Positions 14,965 through 23,072 of a stretch of 33,707 nucleotides of DNA are shown here, piece after piece. Below the pieces are notes generated by a model that worked only from the letters and a program-made list of their open reading frames with translations, was not told the origin of the DNA and did no database searches. The first letter of the stretch is position 1. Each line of letters starts with the position of its first letter. Location: NCBI GenBank assembly GCA_009922615.1, contig RFVF01000051.1:1-33707 (forward strand), read 5' to 3'. This DNA is from Pseudomonadota bacterium. GTDB lineage: Bacteria; Verrucomicrobiota; Verrucomicrobiia; Limisphaerales; SXTU01. Made by a program: the position numbers and the translations under genes.

Positions 14965-15771
14965 ATGACGTTGCGTGAACAACTCCGTGCCCTCGCCACC
15001 GCCACCGCTGCCGCTCGCGCGGCCGGCAAATTGATGCGGCAAAACCTCGCGCTGACCAAGCGCGTGAACGAGGCCACGCAGCACGACATCAAGCTGGAGC
15101 TGGATGTGCGCTGCCAGCAGCTCATCGAGCGGGCGCTGCGAAAGGCTTTTCCAACCGTCGCCATTCTCGGCGAGGAGGGCATCCTCGGCGACCCGGCGTC
15201 CGCCGCGCGCTGGGTGGTGGACCCGATTGATGGGACGGTGAACTTCACCTACGGCATCCCGCACGCGTGCGTGTCCATCGCGCTGCAAGTGCGTGACCCG
15301 AAGTCCAAGTTTCCCGGCGATCCGCTGCGCGGCTACACCACGCTCGTGGGCGTGGTCTTTGATCCGTTTCTAGACGAGATGTGGACAGCCGTGCGCGGAC
15401 AGAAGGCGAAGCTGAACGGCAAGGTGATCCACGTGAGCAACCGCGCGAAGCTCGACGAGGCCATCGTGGCCATGGGCTTCGCGAAATACACCAAAACGCT
15501 GGCGCTCATGCTCCCGGTGTTCAACCGCCTGGTGCATCGCGTGCGCAAAGTGCGGTTGCTCGGCGCGGCGGCGCTGTCGATGACGTGGACGGCGAACGGC
15601 CGGCTGGACGCTTACATCGAGACCGGCGTGCGGCTCTGGGATGTGGCGGCGGGGGGGCTCATCGTCGAGTGCGCGGGCGGGGAATTCTGGTGGCAGCCGG
15701 TGGAAGGGGATTACGCGGTGGAAATTTGCGTGAGCAACGGGAAGCTGCGGAAGAAGCTGATGGCACCGTGA
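14965..15771 (+). CDS. Inositol monophosphatase family protein
   Basis: 268 residues. The Mg-dependent phosphatase motifs are visible: ILGEEGILGD (Glu of the metal site), WVVDPIDGTVNFTYG (the DPIDGT signature), and LWDVAAGGLIVECAGGEFW near the end (the WDxAAG motif). The family hydrolyses inositol phosphates, fructose-1,6-bisphosphate, 3'-phosphoadenosine phosphates or histidinol phosphate; the substrate cannot be decided here. ATG 14965 gives MTLREQLRALATA; upstream codons in the open frame overlap the divergent NIPSNAP promoter region and look non-coding. It is divergent from the NIPSNAP gene across about 100 bp and convergent with the SGNH hydrolase gene. Confidence 0.92.
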   Translation: MTLREQLRALATATAAARAAGKLMRQNLALTKRVNEATQHDIKLELDVRCQQLIERALRKAFPTVAILGEEGILGDPASAARWVVDPIDGTVNFTYGIPHACVSIALQVRDPKSKFPGDPLRGYTTLVGVVFDPFLDEMWTAVRGQKAKLNGKVIHVSNRAKLDEAIVAMGFAKYTKTLALMLPVFNRLVHRVRKVRLLGAAALSMTWTANGRLDAYIETGVRLWDVAAGGLIVECAGGEFWWQPVEGDYAVEICVSNGKLRKKLMAP

Positions 15772-15845
15772 CCGTGGCGGCGATTTTTAATTGCCGGGTT
15801 GCACGTGGGCAGCACGGGACGCGATGAACTGCCGCTTCCCACGGA

Positions 15846-15864
15846 CGGCGGCTGGAAGCCGCCG
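15846..15864. terminator. Hairpin between convergent genes, possible bidirectional terminator or dispersed repeat
   Basis: GGCGGCT (15847-15853) and AGCCGCC (15857-15863) pair perfectly around GGA, with a further flanking C-G pair. It lies between the convergent stops at 15771 and 15874. There is no T-run, and GGCGGCTGGAAGCCGCC is a wording seen as a dispersed repeat, so the terminator role is uncertain. Confidence 0.4.
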
Positions 15865-15873
15865 GCACGGGAC

Positions 15874-16563
15874 TCACCGTTTCGCCAGCGCTTCCTCGAT
15901 GGTCTTGGCCACCTTCTTGGCGAGGAACTCGGAGCCTTCTTTCTTGAAGTGGACGTTGGCCGGGAGCTGCACGTCCGCGAGCTTGGGCAGCGTGTAGGTG
16001 TAGAGGTCGTTCGTCGGGATCGCATTTTCATCCATGACCTTTTTCGCAATGGCGTTGTAAGCCTGCACGTCGCTGTCTTTGCGCGGCGGGGTGAGGCGGG
16101 CGTCGGGCACGGGCGTGGTGGCGCACCAGATGAGCTTGGCGTTGGTCGCCTTCAATTGTTTCGCCAGCTCGCGGAGGTTCTTCTCGTAGTCGGCAAGGCT
16201 CACCTGCGCCTTGCCGTCTTCCATCGACTTCAAGTCGTGCAGGCCCCAGTTGAAGTGAATAACGTCCCACTTGTTCGTGCCGAGCCACTTGGCGAGCTTG
16301 GCCGTGCCGTTTGAGGTTGGTCCGCCATTCTCGGGAATGCGGTGAACGTTGGCCTTGCCCTTGAGCAACTCGCGCACGGGCACCGTGTAACCCATCGAAA
16401 TGGAATCGCCGATGAGCAGCACGCGCGGCAAGCCGGTTTGGTCCACCACCGGCTCCAATGAAGGGTCCTTCTTGGCGGTCTTGGCGGTCTTCGGAGTGGC
16501 GGCGGGGACAGCGGTCAAAAGGCCACCGAGCAGCAGGATTACGAGAGCGAAGCGAAGTTTCAT
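15874..16563 (-). CDS. Secreted SGNH/GDSL hydrolase
   Basis: 229 residues with signal peptide MKLRFALVILLLGGLLTAVPAA and a short Lys/Thr-rich linker. SGNH blocks: VLLIGDSISMGY (Ser nucleophile), ENGGPTSNG (Gly), FNWGLHDLK (block III with His where Asn is usual in GxND) and VHFKKEG near the C-terminus (His). The variant block III is typical of the verrucomicrobial/planctomycete SGNH subgroup often found near glycan-degradation genes, which suggests an exported carbohydrate or glycan esterase. ATG 16563 is chosen for the signal peptide; ATG 16578 is five codons upstream. Divergent from the DUF1549 gene. Confidence 0.85.
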   Translation of the reverse strand: MKLRFALVILLLGGLLTAVPAATPKTAKTAKKDPSLEPVVDQTGLPRVLLIGDSISMGYTVPVRELLKGKANVHRIPENGGPTSNGTAKLAKWLGTNKWDVIHFNWGLHDLKSMEDGKAQVSLADYEKNLRELAKQLKATNAKLIWCATTPVPDARLTPPRKDSDVQAYNAIAKKVMDENAIPTNDLYTYTLPKLADVQLPANVHFKKEGSEFLAKKVAKTIEEALAKR

Positions 16564-16695
16564 CGGGCGCAAAGTCATTTTGACGGGCGCGAAGCGTGCC
16601 GGACGATTTTGCACGATGCCAGCTTTCCTTTGCCGCCGACCCCAAAGCGGGAATGCGGTTCAATTTTCACCCTCCACCCAGCGTCAACTAACCCG

Positions 16696-18336
16696 ATGCA
16701 ACTGTCCCGTCCCTTCACCCGCTGGCTGCTGTTGACCACCCTGCTGGTCGGGGCGCGCGTATTCGCGGCGGAACCGTTGCATGTGCAGGTGGATCAGCTC
16801 ATCGCCAAACAGGCCGCCGGCAAGCCCTTCGCCGCGCCAGCCACGGACGCCGAGTTCCTGCGCCGCGCTTGCCTCGATTTCACCGGCACCATTCCCACGG
16901 CGGAGCAGACGCGTGCCTTCCTCGCGAACCAAGCGGCGGACAAACGGACGAAGCTCATCGAACAACTTTTCGCTTCGCCGAAGTATGCGGAGCGCATGGC
17001 CGAGGCCTTCAACATCCAGCTTATGGAGCGCAACGGCGACAACGCCGAGTGGCGCAAATTCCTCACCGAGTCTTTCCGCGCCAACAAACCGTGGGACCAG
17101 CTTGCGCGCGAAATCATCAGCCCCGACTTCAAGGACGAGAAACTGCGCGGCGCAGGCTGGTTCATCACTCGCCGGCTCGACAAGGTCGGCCAGCAGGACA
17201 CGGATTATCCCGGCCTCACGCGCGACGTCGGCCGGCTCTTCCTCGGGCTCGACCTCCAGTGCTGCCAGTGCCACAAGCACCTCACAGTGAAAGATTACAA
17301 GCAGGTGGATTTCAACGGCCTGTTCTTCCCGATTCAGAACCTGAAAATGCAGGCGGCCGGCGGCGATTACAAAACCGCGTGGGTGCAAGAGGGTCTAGTC
17401 ACCAACAAATACGAGTTCGTCTCCGTCCTGAGCAGTGTGAAGGGCTCGACCGGGCCGCGCGTGCCATTGGGACCGGAAATCGAAATTCCCACCGGCACGA
17501 CCAAGGATGAACTCTGGGCCGTGCCGCCCGACCCGAAGACACGCAAGGCCGGCGTGCCGAAGTTCAGTCCACTCCGCGAACTCGCCGCTCGGCTCACGGC
17601 AGCGGACAACCCGCAGTTTGCGCGTAACCTCGCCAACCGCGTCTGGTGGCAGCTCATGGGCCGCGGCCTCGTCGAGCCGCTCGACCTGCACCACTCGGAA
17701 AACCCGGCGTCGCACCCGGAGCTGTTCGACCTGCTCGCGAAGGAACTCGTCGAGCACAAGTTCGACGTGCAATGGCTAGTGTGCGAGCTGGCGCAGACGC
17801 AGGCCTACGCGCGCTCCAGCGTGCTGCCCACGAGCGCGGACCAGGTGCCGGAGCAGTTGTTCCTCGCCGCGAAGGAGCGCCCGCTCTCCGCCGAGCAGCT
17901 CGCGCGATCCTTCCTGCTGGCCGTGGGCGAACACGAGCGAGTGGTTGAGGGCAAGGGCTGGGCTGAGAGCGATAAGAAAAAGACGTTCAAGGACTTTGAA
18001 AAAGCCTTCCTCGCCGCGTTCGCCAACGACGCGAAGGAGCCGGAGCTGACCGTGAACCCAACCCTCAAGGCCGCGCTCTTCCTCCGCAACAACGACCAAG
18101 TGCTTTGGGCGCTCCAGCCGCGTCCGGGCAACCTCATCGCCCGCGTCGCCGCGCTGAAAGAGCCGGCGCGGATGGCGGACGAACTCTTCCACGCCATCCT
18201 CAGCCGCCCGCCCACGACGGAGGAAACTGCCGCGCTGGAGAAGTTCCTCACCAAGCGCGCCGCCGACCGCGAGAAGGCCCTCGGTCACTTCGCCTGGGCG
18301 ATGCTCTCGAGCATGGAGTTTTTCACCAACCACTGA
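16696..18336 (+). CDS. Secreted DUF1549/DUF1553 protein
   Basis: 546 residues with signal peptide (WLLLTTLLVGARVFAAE). DUF1549 occupies the N-terminal half: FLRRACLDFTGTIPTAEQ, FASPKYAERMAEAF, and a CxxCH-like motif LQCCQCHKH (Cys189, Cys192, His193). DUF1553 occupies the C-terminal half: PLRELAARLTAADNPQFARN, LANRVWWQLMGRGLVEP, SENPASHPELFDLLAKEL, and FHAILSRPPTTEETAAL. No PSCyt1 cytochrome domain precedes it, so this is a short member. Such proteins are almost always linked to DUF1501 genes in PVC bacteria, as here; roles in polysaccharide breakdown or surface redox have been proposed, without proof that I know of. ATG 16696 gives the signal peptide. Confidence 0.92.
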   Translation: MQLSRPFTRWLLLTTLLVGARVFAAEPLHVQVDQLIAKQAAGKPFAAPATDAEFLRRACLDFTGTIPTAEQTRAFLANQAADKRTKLIEQLFASPKYAERMAEAFNIQLMERNGDNAEWRKFLTESFRANKPWDQLAREIISPDFKDEKLRGAGWFITRRLDKVGQQDTDYPGLTRDVGRLFLGLDLQCCQCHKHLTVKDYKQVDFNGLFFPIQNLKMQAAGGDYKTAWVQEGLVTNKYEFVSVLSSVKGSTGPRVPLGPEIEIPTGTTKDELWAVPPDPKTRKAGVPKFSPLRELAARLTAADNPQFARNLANRVWWQLMGRGLVEPLDLHHSENPASHPELFDLLAKELVEHKFDVQWLVCELAQTQAYARSSVLPTSADQVPEQLFLAAKERPLSAEQLARSFLLAVGEHERVVEGKGWAESDKKKTFKDFEKAFLAAFANDAKEPELTVNPTLKAALFLRNNDQVLWALQPRPGNLIARVAALKEPARMADELFHAILSRPPTTEETAALEKFLTKRAADREKALGHFAWAMLSSMEFFTNH

Positions 18337-18339
18337 GCG

Positions 18340-18798
18340 ATGCTGACCAATGTTCACCAATCACGGCCGAACGATGACTCTGTGCGCGAGATGTTTCAGA
18401 AGCTGCGGGAGTTGTGCGGTCGCATTTGCGACGCCAGTGAGATAGAAGATGCCGTTCTCCACGCTGTTCGGAAGCAAGACTTGAGAGATTACCACCGCAC
18501 CCAAACCGAGGTTGGCTTCTGGCACCCAGCGCTGACTGAAGCGATGGCGGATTTCGCGGAAGATACGCCGACAAGGATTAAGTTCTACCGGTTGGCCATA
18601 GAGCAAGGGAAGGCGCTGCAGCAGCCGACCTACACAGCATTGCTTGACTTGGCGCACGAGCTGCACGAAGTCGGACGCACGGAAGAGGCGGAAGCCTGCT
18701 TGCGCGATGGTCGCGCTCAGGCACAAGCCCTCGGCGATAGTTTTTGGATTGAGAACGCGGACCGCTATCTGGCCGAGATGCAGTTGCCACCAGCTTGA
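18340..18798 (+). CDS. Small TPR-like helical protein of unknown function
   Basis: 152 residues, entirely predicted alpha-helical, no signal peptide, so cytoplasmic. The pattern RIKFYRLAIEQGKALQQPTY, TALLDLAHELHEVGRTEEAE and ACLRDGRAQAQALGDSFW looks like two tetratricopeptide-type helix pairs. The preceding part has conserved-looking Cys (LCGRICDASE) and aromatic residues. It begins 3 bp after the DUF1549 stop and ends 1 bp before the DUF1501 ATG, so it is translated with them. Its base composition looks less GC-rich than its neighbours, and the DUF1549-DUF1501 pair is normally contiguous, so it may be a later insertion. Start ATG 18340, or internal ATG 18391 (MFQKLREL). Confidence 0.7.
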   Translation: MLTNVHQSRPNDDSVREMFQKLRELCGRICDASEIEDAVLHAVRKQDLRDYHRTQTEVGFWHPALTEAMADFAEDTPTRIKFYRLAIEQGKALQQPTYTALLDLAHELHEVGRTEEAEACLRDGRAQAQALGDSFWIENADRYLAEMQLPPA

Positions 18799-18799
18799 T

Positions 18800-20080
18800 A
18801 TGAACCCTCTCTGCAAACCCTGGGAGCACGCCACTTCCCGCCGCCAGTTCCTCGGCGCGTCCGCCGGCGCGATGGCGTTTGGCGCGCTCGGCGGCCTCGT
18901 TTCACCGCAGGCCGCCGAGGCCATGCGCAAGAAGGAAAAGCAAGTGCTCTTCGTCTGGCTCGACGGCGGCATCAGCCAACTCGAGAGCTGGGACCCGAAG
19001 CCGAACACCGAGTTCGGCGGCCCGTTCCGCACCATCAAGACCAGCGTCCCCGGCACGCACTTCTCCGAGCTGATGCCGCAGTGCGCGAAGCAGGCGCACC
19101 GCCTCTGCGTCGTGCGGAACCTCGCGACGAAGGACAACGCTCACTCCTCCGGCGTCGCCCGCATCCAGCGCGGCGACCCGAAGAATCGTGGCGTGCCGTA
19201 TCCCTTCTTCGGCTCCGCCATCGCGAAGCTCATGGGACCAACCTCCTCCAAGCTCCCGCCCTACGTCTGGGTCAAGCCCGGCAGCGGCGGCTTCAAGACG
19301 GAGGACGCCGGCTTCCTCGGCCCGAAATACGGTTCGCTCGCCTTCGGCGATGGCAAGCCGCCGGAGGATTTGCTGCGTCACGCGTCGCTCTCCGCCGACG
19401 AGGACGAGGAGCGCAACGAGCTGCGCGAGTTGCTCAACCAGCGCTACGCCGCGCAGCGCCGCCCGGCCTACACGGAGGCCAGCAGCTTCGTCTTCGACAC
19501 TGCCCGCGAGTTGATGAAGCGCGAGCACATCTTCGACACCTCGAAGCTGCCCGTGAAGGACCTCGACCGTTACGGGCGCACCGAGTTGGGCCAGCATCTG
19601 CTCGTCGCGCGCAACATGCTCGAGGCCGGCGTGCGTTTCGTGAAGGTCGCCAGCTACGGCTGGGACACGCACGGCGACAATTTCAACGCCAGCGCCTCGC
19701 TCGTGCCGAAGTTCGACCGCGCCTTAGCCGCCATCGTCGAAGACCTCGCGGCGAGCGGCCTGCTGGAGCACACACTCGTCATCGCCATGAGCGAGTTCGG
19801 GCGCACCCCGCGCATCAACGGCCACGTCGGGCGCGACCATTGGCCCGAAGCGTGGAGCATCGCAATGGCCGGCTGCGGCGTGAAAGCCGGCGCAGTCGTT
19901 GGCGCGACGAACGACAAAGGCACCGACGTGAAGGACAAGGGCCACGACATCGGCGCGGTCTTCCACACGTGGTTCCGCGCGCTGGGCATTGACCCGAAGA
20001 AGACGGAATACAACAACAACGGCCAGCCCCTGCCGCTCGCCCACGAGGACATGGAACCCATCAAGGAGGCCTTGGTATGA
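18800..20080 (+). CDS. DUF1501 protein, Tat-exported
   Basis: 426 residues. The N-terminus carries a twin-arginine signal (TSRRQFLGASAGAMAFGALG). The body is DUF1501, a distant relative of sulfatases/alkaline phosphatases: VLFVWLDGGISQLESWDPKP, GTHFSELMPQCAKQ, YGWDTHGDNF, LVIAMSEFGRTPRIN and GRDHWPEAWSIAMAG. Function unproven; it is the usual partner of DUF1549/DUF1553 proteins. ATG 18800 is chosen since it gives the Tat signal; the frame open upstream overlaps the small helical gene and is a shadow. It overlaps the WD40 gene by 4 bp (ATGA), so the four genes 16696-21228 form one unit. Confidence 0.93.
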   Translation: MNPLCKPWEHATSRRQFLGASAGAMAFGALGGLVSPQAAEAMRKKEKQVLFVWLDGGISQLESWDPKPNTEFGGPFRTIKTSVPGTHFSELMPQCAKQAHRLCVVRNLATKDNAHSSGVARIQRGDPKNRGVPYPFFGSAIAKLMGPTSSKLPPYVWVKPGSGGFKTEDAGFLGPKYGSLAFGDGKPPEDLLRHASLSADEDEERNELRELLNQRYAAQRRPAYTEASSFVFDTARELMKREHIFDTSKLPVKDLDRYGRTELGQHLLVARNMLEAGVRFVKVASYGWDTHGDNFNASASLVPKFDRALAAIVEDLAASGLLEHTLVIAMSEFGRTPRINGHVGRDHWPEAWSIAMAGCGVKAGAVVGATNDKGTDVKDKGHDIGAVFHTWFRALGIDPKKTEYNNNGQPLPLAHEDMEPIKEALV

Positions 20081-21228
20081 GCGACCCGAAACCCGCCGCC
20101 GCATTCGTCCCGCCCAAGGAACTCAAGATGTTCCCCAACGACCGCCAGCTTTGTGTCGCGCGGTTCAGCCCGTGCGGACAGTTCCTCGCCGCCGGCGCGA
20201 TGGAAGGCACCGTGCGCCGTTGGAGCGTCGTCGAGAAACCCAAGGCCGCCGCCGAAGACGTCCTGCCCGACGAGCCGAAGAAAAAGCCCGCACCCAAGAA
20301 CGCCAAGAAGGTCGAGGAATCACCGGTAGAACTCGTGCCGCTTCCGCATCTCGCCGGCTTCAACGGCTGGGTGCAGACCATTGCCTTTCACCCGAAGGAC
20401 AAAGTCCTCTACGCCGCTGACACCTGGGGCAAACTCACCGCCACCGCCTACGAAGGCGACGCGCCCAATCCGCTTTGGGAAAACGCCACTGCGCACGACG
20501 GCTGGATTCGCAAGCTCGCCATCTCCGCCGACGGCCAGCACCTCGTCACCGGCGGACGCGACCAGTTCGTCCGCGTCTGGACCACGGCGGGCAAGCTCGT
20601 GGCCGAGCACAAGCACACGGAGGACGTTTACGCCGTGGCCTTCGCGCCCGAGGGCAAGGTCGTCGCGTTCGGCGACGAGAAGGGCCGCGTGAAGACGTGG
20701 GACTTCGGCACCAAGCAAATCGTGCGCGAGTTTGACGCCAAAGTCTTTCACAAGCTCTCGCGGCTGCAGGACGTGGCCGGCCTGCGCATGTTGGCGTTCA
20801 TCGAAGGCGGCAAGTCGCTCGTCGTGGGCGGCTGCGAGCCGGAAGGTGGCGGCTTCCTCGAAGGCGTGCCCGTGCTCCTGAAGTTCGAGACGGCCACCGG
20901 CAGGCAGCAGACCGAGTGGAAGTTCGGCGCGGCCAAGGACGGCTTCGTGCTCGACGTGGCGCAATACCCCGGCGGCTACCTCATCGTCGTGACGAGCGGT
21001 CAGCCGGGGAATGGCAAGATCATGTTCCTCCGTCCCGGCGAGAAAGAGCCGTTCTTCACCCACACCAACGTGGCGAACGTCCACTCCGTCACGCTGCACC
21101 CCGACGGCAAGCGCTTCGCCGTCGCCGCGATGAACAAGGCCAGCAACGGCAACGGCCGCCCCAAGACCACCGACGGTTCCTACCCGAGCAACACCTCGCC
21201 GGTGCATCTGTTTGAGATACCGGCCTGA
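20077..21228 (+). CDS. WD40 repeat protein
   Basis: 383 residues of beta-propeller repeats, e.g. CVARFSPCGQFLAAGAMEGT then VRRWSV, VQTIAFHPKDKVLYAADTWG, IRKLAISADGQHLVTGGRDQ then FVRVWT, VYAVAFAPEGKVVAFGDEKG then RVKTWDF, and VHSVTLHPDGKRFAVAAM. A Lys/Pro/Ala-rich linker separates the first two blades. No signal peptide is evident, so it is probably cytoplasmic, unlike its Tat-exported partner. Start ATG 20077 overlaps the DUF1501 stop. WD40 proteins are recurring third members of DUF1549-DUF1501 clusters in PVC bacteria; likely a protein-binding scaffold. Confidence 0.9.
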   Translation: MSDPKPAAAFVPPKELKMFPNDRQLCVARFSPCGQFLAAGAMEGTVRRWSVVEKPKAAAEDVLPDEPKKKPAPKNAKKVEESPVELVPLPHLAGFNGWVQTIAFHPKDKVLYAADTWGKLTATAYEGDAPNPLWENATAHDGWIRKLAISADGQHLVTGGRDQFVRVWTTAGKLVAEHKHTEDVYAVAFAPEGKVVAFGDEKGRVKTWDFGTKQIVREFDAKVFHKLSRLQDVAGLRMLAFIEGGKSLVVGGCEPEGGGFLEGVPVLLKFETATGRQQTEWKFGAAKDGFVLDVAQYPGGYLIVVTSGQPGNGKIMFLRPGEKEPFFTHTNVANVHSVTLHPDGKRFAVAAMNKASNGNGRPKTTDGSYPSNTSPVHLFEIPA

Positions 21229-21310
21229 ATAGGATTCGAGCACTGCCCAGTCCAGAGACGTAGCTTGAAAACTCCAGCGGGCGACGTAGAACTGTCGCCA
21301 CAAGCCGCTG

Positions 21311-21877
21311 ATGAAGTCCTACTACGTTTCCAAAACCACGACCTCCGGCTTCGTCGGCACGTTCACCTTCGACCAGATCGAATCGATGCTGAAGGCAGAC
21401 GTGATCAAGCCCGACTACGTCGCCACGGAAAGCTCGGGCCCTTCCTTTAACCAGTTGGTCGAGTCCGGCAGCGCGACGTGGGTGCCGGTTTCCAAACTTC
21501 AACCGCCAAACGACCCGCCGACTGCCGGGACGGCGAATTTAGAGCCCGTGGCCGGACAACAGCTCGAGCGTTCGAAGGATTCCGGCTGCGCAGTCGTTTC
21601 AGCTTCGGCGTTGCTTGGCATCTCAATCGGTGGAATGGGGGGGCTAATATATTTGACCTACCTAGTTTCAAATTCGAACAAACATCCTGGGGCGAATTTC
21701 CTAGGCCTCCTCACGATTGGCGCTCTGTTGTGGGGTGGGTTTGTCACCATCGTCAGCGCCATCCTTGGTGCCCTGATAGGTGCGGTCGCCGGCAGCCTCT
21801 TCTGCGTGTTCAGGGGCAAACGTTCGCCAGCGGCCCAAGCTAGTCAGCAAAAGCGTGAGTTACCACCACCGCTGTGA
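21311..21877 (+). CDS. Membrane protein with N-terminal GYF_2-like domain
   Basis: 188 residues. The first 65 (KSYYVSKTTTSGFVGTFTFD, QIESMLKADVIKPDYVATES, ATWVPVSKL) follow the layout of GYF_2/DUF4339 domains: an aromatic start, G-x-F/Y, a helix, then K-P-D and a C-terminal W-x-P/V. A flexible linker is followed by two hydrophobic membrane segments (SALLGISIGGMGGLIYLTYL and WGGFVTIVSAILGALIGAVA) and a basic tail. GYF_2 modules bind peptides in bacterial membrane proteins of unknown role. Its base composition looks less GC-rich than its flanks. It is convergent with the GTPase gene, whose stop is 4 bp away, and separated from the WD40 gene by 82 bp. Confidence 0.7.
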   Translation: MKSYYVSKTTTSGFVGTFTFDQIESMLKADVIKPDYVATESSGPSFNQLVESGSATWVPVSKLQPPNDPPTAGTANLEPVAGQQLERSKDSGCAVVSASALLGISIGGMGGLIYLTYLVSNSNKHPGANFLGLLTIGALLWGGFVTIVSAILGALIGAVAGSLFCVFRGKRSPAAQASQQKRELPPPL

Positions 21878-21880
21878 TGA

Positions 21881-22990
21881 CTACGCATCCCGGTGCGTCG
21901 GTTGCGGCTTTCCCGGGCGGAAGTGTTCGAGGTGTTCCAGGCGGAGGAAGAGGTTCGGGTGCTGCTTGCCAGTTTCGGTCAGCGCGGTGTTGAGCGCGGC
22001 GTTGAGCGTGTCAGGCGAGCCTTCGGCGCGGCAATTGATGATGAGCTTGCCGGCGTCCAGCCAGTCGGAGAGTTCCTGCGACAACTCGGGGACGAAGTCG
22101 TTTCGCACGAGGTTGATGACCGCGAGGTCGCCGAGGCCTGCGTCCTCTGGCTCCAAGGTCATTTTCAGGTGCGCGATTTCGGCCTTCGCGTCGGCCAGCA
22201 GGCGGCGAAGCGTGTCGGCGAGGTCGCGGATGACTTGGTTGCCGTCGAAGCCCTTTTGGTTCGAAAGAGTCACGGTCGCGTTCAGCCACCCGAGTAGCGC
22301 CTCGCCTTCGGCATAGACTTCGTAGTCAACCTCCATCGCCACGCGCGCGACTTGCTCGGTGGCGGTGATTTGTCTGAACCAATCATCGAGGCCCGCCCCG
22401 GTGCGTGCGGAGACGGCGAGCACTTTGGCGCGCGGGAATTCCTCGGACAGCCGGAGGCGCAGGCGGTCGAGCTGCGGGGTGTCGAGCAACTCGCGCTTGT
22501 TGATGACGATGAGGTCGGCCTCCTCCAGTTGCTTGCGATAGATGTAGAGCACCTTCTCGGAGAACTGCCCGCCAGTAGTGAGGCCGAGCACCCGCTGGGC
22601 GCGGATGGGGTCCACGAGCACGCTCAGGGGCGCGATGAGAAACTGGTCGCCATACATCCGGCGCAGCGGGTAGGTGACGGTCGCGACGAGGTCGGTGCAA
22701 CTGCCGACGGGCTCGGCGATAAAGACCTCGGGGCGGGCGTCGGCCTTGAGTTTGTTCGCGGCGTCCACGAGCGAGTTGAAGCGACAGCAGAAGCAGCCGC
22801 CGGGGATTTCCTCGGTGGCGAAGCCGCGCGAGCGGAGCATGGCGGTGTCCACGAGTTCCTTGCCCTGGTCGTTGGTGATGAGGCCGACGCGGAGGCCCTG
22901 CGTGGTGAGGCGGGCGGCGAGCTGGGCGACAGCGGTGGTCTTGCCAGCACCGAGGAAGCCGCCGAGCATCAGATAGCGTGCTTTGGTCAT
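21881..22990 (-). CDS. G3E-family (CobW/P47K-like) GTPase
   Basis: 369 residues. Walker A GFLGAGKTT (residues 11-19), metal-binding CxCC in GGCFCC (Cys66, Cys68, Cys69) and G4 motif NKRE (in LIVINKREL) mark it as a COG0523/G3E metallochaperone-like GTPase. The C-terminal third (EVYAEGEALLGWLNATVTL, AEIAHLKMTLEPE, LIINCRAEG) is not the common CobW C-terminal domain and there is no His-rich stretch. Family members deliver metals (Zn, Ni, Co) or assist cofactor insertion into target enzymes. It follows the GcvH-like gene on the minus strand by 77 bp, so the target may be linked to that lipoyl-type protein; this is inference. Confidence 0.9.
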   Translation of the reverse strand: MTKARYLMLGGFLGAGKTTAVAQLAARLTTQGLRVGLITNDQGKELVDTAMLRSRGFATEEIPGGCFCCRFNSLVDAANKLKADARPEVFIAEPVGSCTDLVATVTYPLRRMYGDQFLIAPLSVLVDPIRAQRVLGLTTGGQFSEKVLYIYRKQLEEADLIVINKRELLDTPQLDRLRLRLSEEFPRAKVLAVSARTGAGLDDWFRQITATEQVARVAMEVDYEVYAEGEALLGWLNATVTLSNQKGFDGNQVIRDLADTLRRLLADAKAEIAHLKMTLEPEDAGLGDLAVINLVRNDFVPELSQELSDWLDAGKLIINCRAEGSPDTLNAALNTALTETGKQHPNLFLRLEHLEHFRPGKPQPTHRDA

Positions 22991-23001
22991 AGTGGGAAAG
23001 T

Positions 23002-23072
23002 GATTAGTAATTAGTGGTTAGTGGGAAGGGCGTGCGGAAGCGGTTCGAACTAATCACCAAGCACTAATTACT
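23002..23072. repeat. AT-rich inverted repeat between the GTPase and GcvH-like genes
   Basis: AGTAATTAGTG (23006-23016) recurs inverted as CACTAATTACT (23062-23072), with further near-copies of GTGATTAGT on both sides. The right arm overlaps the last codons of the GcvH-like gene. It is a dispersed-repeat style sequence of low complexity. Confidence 0.5.
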
